Assembly (NCBI GenBank): GCA_022315425.1
Contig: JAIUPT010000036.1
Location: 620,001 to 684,000, forward strand
Origin: Pseudevernia furfuracea
Lineage: Eukaryota > Ascomycota > Lecanoromycetes > Lecanorales > Parmeliaceae
Direction of reading: 5' to 3'
Length of the DNA stretch: 64,000 bases
Shown here: positions 58,728-64,000 of the stretch, piece by piece
Numbering within the stretch: the stretch's first letter is position 1
Layout: each line of letters opens with the position of its first letter
Position numbers and translations under genes: made by a program
The notes under the pieces: model-generated
What the model was told of the DNA's origin: nothing
Seen by the model: the letters and a program-made list of their open reading frames with translations, nothing else
Database searches by the model: none

Positions 58728-61232
58728 TCATACCCTCTGCCGTTTCGCCCTTGAGTCGGTCGCATCGCCTTCTTCATCTCCATCGTCCCTAGCTCTCTTC
58801 TTTCCATCAGACTTCTGAAGCTTGAGCTTCCTGAGCCTGCACTCTTTCTCTTGGTCCTTCGCATCCTCTATCTCCAATGCCCTCCTTCTTCTTTGCGCTG
58901 CTAGCATTTTCAGCTCGAGATCTTCCTCGCTTTCACCCTCCGACATCGTCGAAGTGAGCGTGGTACGGGGCGATATCTCTGGCGTAAATGCCATGCCGAC
59001 GGTTTGACCATCGAAGTCCACCGTATCCACAGTCCCCTCAACCCCAAATCCAATCTTCCTCGATTGGTCCAAGTTCCACTCTGGTATACTTAAATGAGGA
59101 CCATGGTGCCTCGGTTTCTTGTGCGGTTGTGCGATGTCCTGGTTGGGAGTCTGGTCATCCTCGACTTCGTCTCTGACTCTTTTCCTGTGCGGTTGTGCGA
59201 TGTCCTGATTGGGGGTCTGGTCATCCTCGACTTCGTCTCTGGTTCTTTTCGTCCAATGGGCCTGGTATGAATTGCCTACCGCTGGCGGACAACTGGGTTC
59301 CGAGTGACTAGAACCCGACTCCTCCTCCCCTTCGATCTCGTCCCCACGATAACACCTTGCGGCCTTAGGATTAGACTTGAGCTGATTCTGGTTTCTGTGA
59401 GTCCGCGAGTATTCCCTCAACTCGGCTTCCTTGCTGAGGTCGCCCAAATGACGGATGATGTTCGCGCCCTCATAACCTGCTCTGTCTTCTCGACCCTTTC
59501 GGAGATTTATGCGGCCTCGTCCCCCGTAGTGCAGTTTGGTGACGGCGAGCTGATGGCTCAAAGTCCCCTTGTATGGAAGACTCGGTTGCTCGTAGTGAAG
59601 GCAAAAGCCATTCGTCTGCTGGTCTGGGCAGATTGCGACCCAAGGGTTCAAGCCATTTCCGCGTCGACCATTCGCGCAACAACTTTCCACAAAATCCTCG
59701 ACCACCCTCTCTTCCTCGCCGAGGGAAAGACAAAACCTGTTTTTCCTGCCCTCTTCTTTCCGGGAATCGCGACCTTTGGCGGAGACGTTCATTGTCGCAC
59801 ATATCTCTTGGAAGTTGCAGAACCGCTCCATACAGAATAGGTGAAAATAAGCGGCGTTCAAAAAAAGGTCGTGATCGGGATATTGTACGGAAAGCTCGTC
59901 TAATACCACGAGGTACTGACCTTGATTGATCGTACGCATGGGGCAGTCCTTGAAGCGACACTTCAATCCGTTTGGGAACCTCTTAGCCGATGCGGCAGGA
60001 GTTTTATGGACCCTGAGCATCAGTTCGCTTTCCTTCAGATTGCGATGACCTCGGTGTAGTGGATGAGTAAACAAGAGCCGATTGACCTCCTCTGCGGAGA
60101 AAAGCCTCGATGGGTCTAACTCACCATGCTTCGTATACTGAAAGATGTCCCAACTTTCTGGCGCTTCTTTCAAGGGCGTATATGCGCGATTCTGGATGTA
60201 TTTCTGATTTCGCTGGATCCGAGACTTATCAGACTGTCTTTGAGCTGCACCTCCTCGATAACCCTTGGAGAGTCTGCGTGGGTTCGTTAATACTGCACGA
60301 CTCTCATTTTGGAGGTTGGGCTCACTGCTTCCTGCTAATGCCACGCGGCTTGCGCTAGGAGATCCGTTCCCAGCAACTTTCGTTGATCCGTAACCCTGGG
60401 TTGCACCGTGAATTGTTGAGTGAGGCAGTTGTTGGGTATTGTACCCTACACCAGGACTCATCGCTGGTTGTATTTCCCCACCAATTAGTTGCAGACTCTG
60501 AAGGTAGTCCAATCCCGATAGAGTATCTGGAAGCTCGAAACTCGCTGGCGAAGATTCGTTTAGGTCACTGCCGAGAGAATCGAAGAGTCCAAAGACATCG
60601 AACGAGTCGGTGACACCGGATACCAGTAAATCCGCAGGATCAACGGTATCATCTTGGGATGCTGGATTTAGCTCTTTTGCACTAGCAAACGGGGTTTGCG
60701 GCATGGGAGATACGTAGTGCGCGTTTGGAAAGTAAAGCAAAGAATTTCGAAAGCCAGGCGAAGATTGATCCACCGACTGTGCGGCCGAACCATCCAAAGG
60801 TTTATCCAAAGATTGCTCTGCGGCAGCCCCATCAATGACGTTGTTCGGAAAGCCAGGCAGAGAATGGCTCTCAAGCTGTGCAGCCGAGGCATCGAATGGC
60901 GGTTTAAGAAACTTTTCCTCGGGATTCTTATTACCCAAGTCATTCGACTCCTGAGAAGCTTTCGGAGCATTGTCATCTACCGCCCAGGGAAAGAAGCTGT
61001 CCCAGTCGATATCGCCAGGATTTAAATCGAATTCGGGGTGGCCGGCAAGATAATCAAGATCCAATTCCAAATCCAATGCGGTAGCCGGGGTGGACTCGTC
61101 TTTCAAGCTGTCTTGGGACGGCAGTTCTGCCGTACTCTTTGTCCCGCTCTTCTGATCAGCATCGATCTCTGACGTTGTGAAGACTCCCTTTTGAGAAGGC
61201 ACTGGATCTGGATCAGACGGATGGCCTGCCAT
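58728..61232 (-). CDS. 834-residue protein of unknown function with Cys/His core
   Basis: This is a single open frame of 835 codons. The N-terminal ~360 residues are acidic and Ser/Pro/Asp-rich. The central part (about residues 385-620) is folded-looking: RLLFTHPLHRGHRNLKESELMLRV, then KCRFKDCPMRTIN, DHDLFLNAAYFHLFCMERFC and SCCANGRRG, giving a C-x4-C...H-x2-C pattern that may bind zinc. The C-terminus is charged, with basic patches (KKRARD, KRQRV) fitting nuclear localisation, and contains a recent in-frame tandem duplication around DEVEDDQTPNQDIAQP. I recall similar central regions only from hypothetical proteins of filamentous fungi. No function is assigned. A nuclear role is inference from the basic tail. 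Confidence 0.8.
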   Translation of the reverse strand: MAGHPSDPDPVPSQKGVFTTSEIDADQKSGTKSTAELPSQDSLKDESTPATALDLELDLDYLAGHPEFDLNPGDIDWDSFFPWAVDDNAPKASQESNDLGNKNPEEKFLKPPFDASAAQLESHSLPGFPNNVIDGAAAEQSLDKPLDGSAAQSVDQSSPGFRNSLLYFPNAHYVSPMPQTPFASAKELNPASQDDTVDPADLLVSGVTDSFDVFGLFDSLGSDLNESSPASFELPDTLSGLDYLQSLQLIGGEIQPAMSPGVGYNTQQLPHSTIHGATQGYGSTKVAGNGSPSASRVALAGSSEPNLQNESRAVLTNPRRLSKGYRGGAAQRQSDKSRIQRNQKYIQNRAYTPLKEAPESWDIFQYTKHGELDPSRLFSAEEVNRLLFTHPLHRGHRNLKESELMLRVHKTPAASAKRFPNGLKCRFKDCPMRTINQGQYLVVLDELSVQYPDHDLFLNAAYFHLFCMERFCNFQEICATMNVSAKGRDSRKEEGRKNRFCLSLGEEERVVEDFVESCCANGRRGNGLNPWVAICPDQQTNGFCLHYEQPSLPYKGTLSHQLAVTKLHYGGRGRINLRKGREDRAGYEGANIIRHLGDLSKEAELREYSRTHRNQNQLKSNPKAARCYRGDEIEGEEESGSSHSEPSCPPAVGNSYQAHWTKRTRDEVEDDQTPNQDIAQPHRKRVRDEVEDDQTPNQDIAQPHKKPRHHGPHLSIPEWNLDQSRKIGFGVEGTVDTVDFDGQTVGMAFTPEISPRTTLTSTMSEGESEEDLELKMLAAQRRRRALEIEDAKDQEKECRLRKLKLQKSDGKKRARDDGDEEGDATDSRAKRQRV
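59115..59260. repeat. 72-bp in-frame tandem duplication inside the 834-residue gene
   Basis: Two units differing at only a few bases each encode DEVEDDQTPNQDIAQPH plus a basic K/R flank. The period is divisible by three, so the frame is maintained. Confidence 0.85.
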
Positions 61233-62681
61233 GGTCGTACTGATTGCTGAAAGTGTTTGTGGTAATAGTCTCTCGATGGTGCAAGCGTTGCAGTCGTCGG
61301 ACTAATAAGCTGATGAAGGCTTCGCCTGCAGCATTGGCTTATTGTATAGGAAGACCTTGACCATGTAGGTTATAGGAAAGTAGCGCCCTTTGTGTCTACA
61401 CAATTGACAAACAAAGGCGACAATTGCATTGTATCCCAGAACAAAGGATACAAAAAAGAGCCTTCGGCATGTCATTGTGTGCTGATACTAAGGCAGACTA
61501 GACAAAGAAATAGAACTAGAGCAACAGGGCGTTGTGTGGCGGGAATGTCTCACTGACATCGTCGCCGCCAAAAACGCAAAGTCCAGAGCAACCCGGCGTA
61601 AGAATATGAAGAAAACGCCTCAGACTGGAAGATTTTTGACAGCTTACCTGCCAATTGCACTGTTGGTGCTGTGGGACACGAAAAATTTGAATCTTTTGAT
61701 TGCTAGATCTCCCCTTTACTCATAAACTTTGATCCGTTCTCAAATATAAGGTAGTAGGTAAGATAGATAGATTAATACGGTAGGATTCTCGCAACATCCT
61801 TTGCTCTGCAATGACCATGTCAATCAGCGTCAGGGCTTGATAGCACCTAGACATTATGGAAGTAGACTCCCCACGATCCAACAACACTTGTCCAACCAAT
61901 TGGCACAGTGAAACGTTGTTGGGTCTATATTCTTGAAGATTTGAAGGAAAACTTTCTGGAAGGGGATCCGAGAACAGGGGTTTGCGAGGATGCTTTCATA
62001 TCCTTTAGAGGCGAATTGCCATGATACTCGAAGATATATTGGCATGAAGACTCGGGTCACAGGCAGCAATCAGTGACCAGTGTCCCTAATTAGACTTATA
62101 TGCTCTCTTGGGTTGAATCTCTGCAGGCTATAGAGTCTGCAGATAGCACAAACCACATTGAACTCGAGCCGTCCAACCAAGTTGCAAAGAGCAACAAGAA
62201 TCCCCTTTCCCGAAATCTCGAAAGTAATTTACCATCAATGAGTGTCTGATATCCAAGAAGGTCCCAGAAGTCGGCATTGGAAAGAAGAACGTCCCCTGTG
62301 TCGATGTCCTGTCCGAGCTGGTTTCTCGTATCGGCCACCGATGATTTCGGCATGAGACCTGCATTTGTGCAAAAAGTCAAAAAAACCATCAAAAAAAAAC
62401 TAGCATTGAAGACCGCCAGTTTCCATGAGGTACTGCATGAGATACTACATGCGTTGACGATAAGACAGGCAGTCCACAGTCAGTCTAGTTTTCAAGACCC
62501 CAGTCGCTCCCCTGTTGATGCCTCAGCGGATGCGACCTGCTTCAACAGCTGTCGCGGAGCCGCTGTCGAATTTTGGAGTCCATGAAACATGGAGCTAGCT
62601 AGTCTCATCCCATGTTAGCAGAGTATTTGCCTATAAAGTATCCGGAGTCAGCATTTCTCTTTCGACACACGACCCGAACAA
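61233..62681. other. Gene-poor interval left of MFS gene
   Basis: In these 1.45 kb the left part is the promoter of the 834-residue gene. Around 62096-62585 frames on both strands (98 and 102 codons) have no recognisable domain. No gene is supported. Confidence 0.4.
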
Positions 62682-64000
62682 CTAGACAGCTCCAAGGGGC
62701 AACAAAAAACCCCTTTTTGGCTCCCGGGAAATATCCCGCAACTTATACGATCGTCCGGAAAAATGAGAATTCGCTCCAAACGTACCGCGCTTTCGAAGTG
62801 ATTTTCCAAAGACAAAGAACAAATAAGGTATCGGGATAAGGAGTACTCCAAAGAAGGCGAAGATGCTTGAGGCCCACGGAATGCCGAGTTGGTGATACAT
62901 GGGATTGACGAACAGTGGGAATGAAGCCGCGAGAACTGATCGAAGAAAGGTGTTTGCCGCCACAGCGCTCGCGGCATATGTCTGGAAAGTGTCTATCAGA
63001 TAGTTCAGAGCGCTCTGGAAAATCGTGAAGAAGCCAAAACCCATCATGGTGGCACCGATACATGGTGCTATCCAAATAATGTTTCGACCGGATGTCCATC
63101 CGAAAACGAAGAGACCACCGGCAAAGAAGATGGATCCAAACATCATCGGAGGAAGGCGAGCTTCGGGGACGGCTTTGTTACCAGCGGCGACAAAGCGGCG
63201 ATTGTAGTAGCTCTGATTCAGAACATTTGCAGCTCCCCCCAGGAGAATACCAAAGAAAAGGGCAAGGAAAGGCAGCGCTCCCACAAGTAAGTTCCAACCG
63301 CGTTCTTCTTCAAACTCGATGGGAAATGCTGCAAGGTTGGCGTAAAGAATGCCATAAACAAAAGAAGCGTACAATGCCATGAAGAAGCAAATCGGTGTCA
63401 GCAGCATTTGAAACGGCCGTACACCAAACTTTACGGCCATCTCCTTCAAGGAGACACTGGATCATAATTCCACAGTCAGTATTGTCTATCTAAGGGGAGA
63501 AATCGAGGGTTGAAACAAGTTTCGAGAATAAAGACCTCCGAGACATGTCCCAAGACCTAAGACTTGGCCCGAGAGAGGAAATATGGACCCCAAAAACACT
63601 TACTCCCATTCTTCGAATTCTGCATGCAAAGCCCAGTTCCCAGTCTTGATTCGTAGTCTTCTTGCTTTGTAGACCAGAAGTCGTGATGGGTAGCTTTCAT
63701 CGAGTATAAGAACATCCAGAATGAGGATAGAGAACATGAAGATACCAGTGAGGTATTCTGTCCAGCGCCAACGAAGATAGCTCTGGACAACGGCGCCACC
63801 AACGATAGGTCCTAGAACTGGACCTCCTATAACCGCGAACGCATACCCGACTATGGCTGGTCCTCGCTGCGTTGGAGCCCAGATGTCGCCCAGCACACCG
63901 CCAGTGTTTGTGATTGGTGCCGACCCAAAAAGGCCTGCAAAGAATCGAGTGATGATGATGGTCTGAATGTCCTTGGCGGTGGCAGTCCCGAATGAGAAGA
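62682..64000 (-). CDS. MFS drug:H+ antiporter-like transporter (5' part beyond window)
   Basis: The frame is open at the right edge, so the N-terminal helices lie outside. The first visible exon (63604-64000) carries TRFFAGLFGSAPITNTGG, then GDIWAPTQRG, the loop after helix 4 typical of polyamine/drug DHA1 transporters (Tpo1/Flr1-like), and helix 5-6 with IGGPVLGPIVGGAV (antiporter motif C). The second (from 63456) has the remaining helices: VRPFQMLLTPICFFMALY, FGILLGGAAN, SGRNIIWIAPCIGATMMGFG and IFAFFGVLLIPIPYLFF. The intron between is 147 bp. The C-terminal end is uncertain: the frame runs to 62682, but GTACGT at 62785-62780 directly after GKSLRKR looks like a donor, and most relatives end soon after that point. 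It probably exports small toxic molecules at the plasma membrane; the substrate is unknown. Confidence 0.88.

Noticed and set aside
59304..59961. 178-codon plus and 163-codon minus frames inside the 834-residue gene
   Set aside because: They overlap a longer, compositionally sensible frame and have no recognisable motifs.
49631..64000. Secondary-metabolite cluster (monooxygenase plus MFS)
   Set aside because: No backbone synthase or pathway regulator; the two genes are separated by 11.5 kb of OSH1 and unrelated genes.

Overview
This is a filamentous ascomycete (Pezizomycotina) nuclear chromosome. The evidence is many 50-60 bp GT-AG introns with CTNAC-type branch sites, gene spacing of roughly 0.3-2 kb on both strands, and fungal-only families (Zn2Cys6 cluster, Fre-type ferric reductase, Osh1, DHA1-type MFS, GAT-domain protein). 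A leotiomycete-like genome is my guess, but the sequence does not prove it. Coding exons were joined by hand so that the reading frame stays open across each splice and matches the remembered family pattern; exon lists are in the entries.

Layout: (1) 1-8 kb: 3' part of a ferric reductase, LSM7, a protein with a mid-chain Zn2Cys6 cluster, a gene-poor 1.7 kb stretch, and a nitrilase with a long insert. (2) 8.4-25 kb: heme-free sulfite oxidase, GT8 glycosyltransferase, J-domain protein A, secreted GH31 glucosidase, a repeat-rich 1.4 kb interval, dihydropyrimidinase, and J-domain protein B (a paralogue of A). (3) 25-38 kb: housekeeping RNA and mitochondrial genes: RSE1/SF3B3, MSS51, a very long PAN3, and a UBX (FAF2-like) protein. 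(4) 40-49 kb: GAT-domain trafficking protein, ferroportin-family transporter, tRNA-Thr(UGU) with an inserted D-loop, NTF2-like protein, ATP12 and a BTB protein. (5) 49.6-64 kb: a frame-broken FAD monooxygenase, OSH1 (ANK-PH-ORD), a coiled-coil protein, an 834-residue protein of unknown function, and an MFS transporter running off the right edge.

No operon-like or secondary-metabolite cluster is evident. Functional themes recur by chance of location rather than as one pathway: RNA processing and decay (LSM7, RSE1, PAN3), mitochondrial assembly (MSS51, ATP12), and nitrogen, sulfur and iron handling (nitrilase, dihydropyrimidinase, sulfite oxidase, ferric reductase, ferroportin-like). The items most worth following up are the tRNA-Thr gene with a 48-nt GT...AG-bounded insertion in its D-loop, the two J-domain proteins sharing a Cys-rich C-terminal module, the in-phase 32-34 codon repeats near 18.1-18.4 kb, and the roughly 550-residue extra exon of PAN3.
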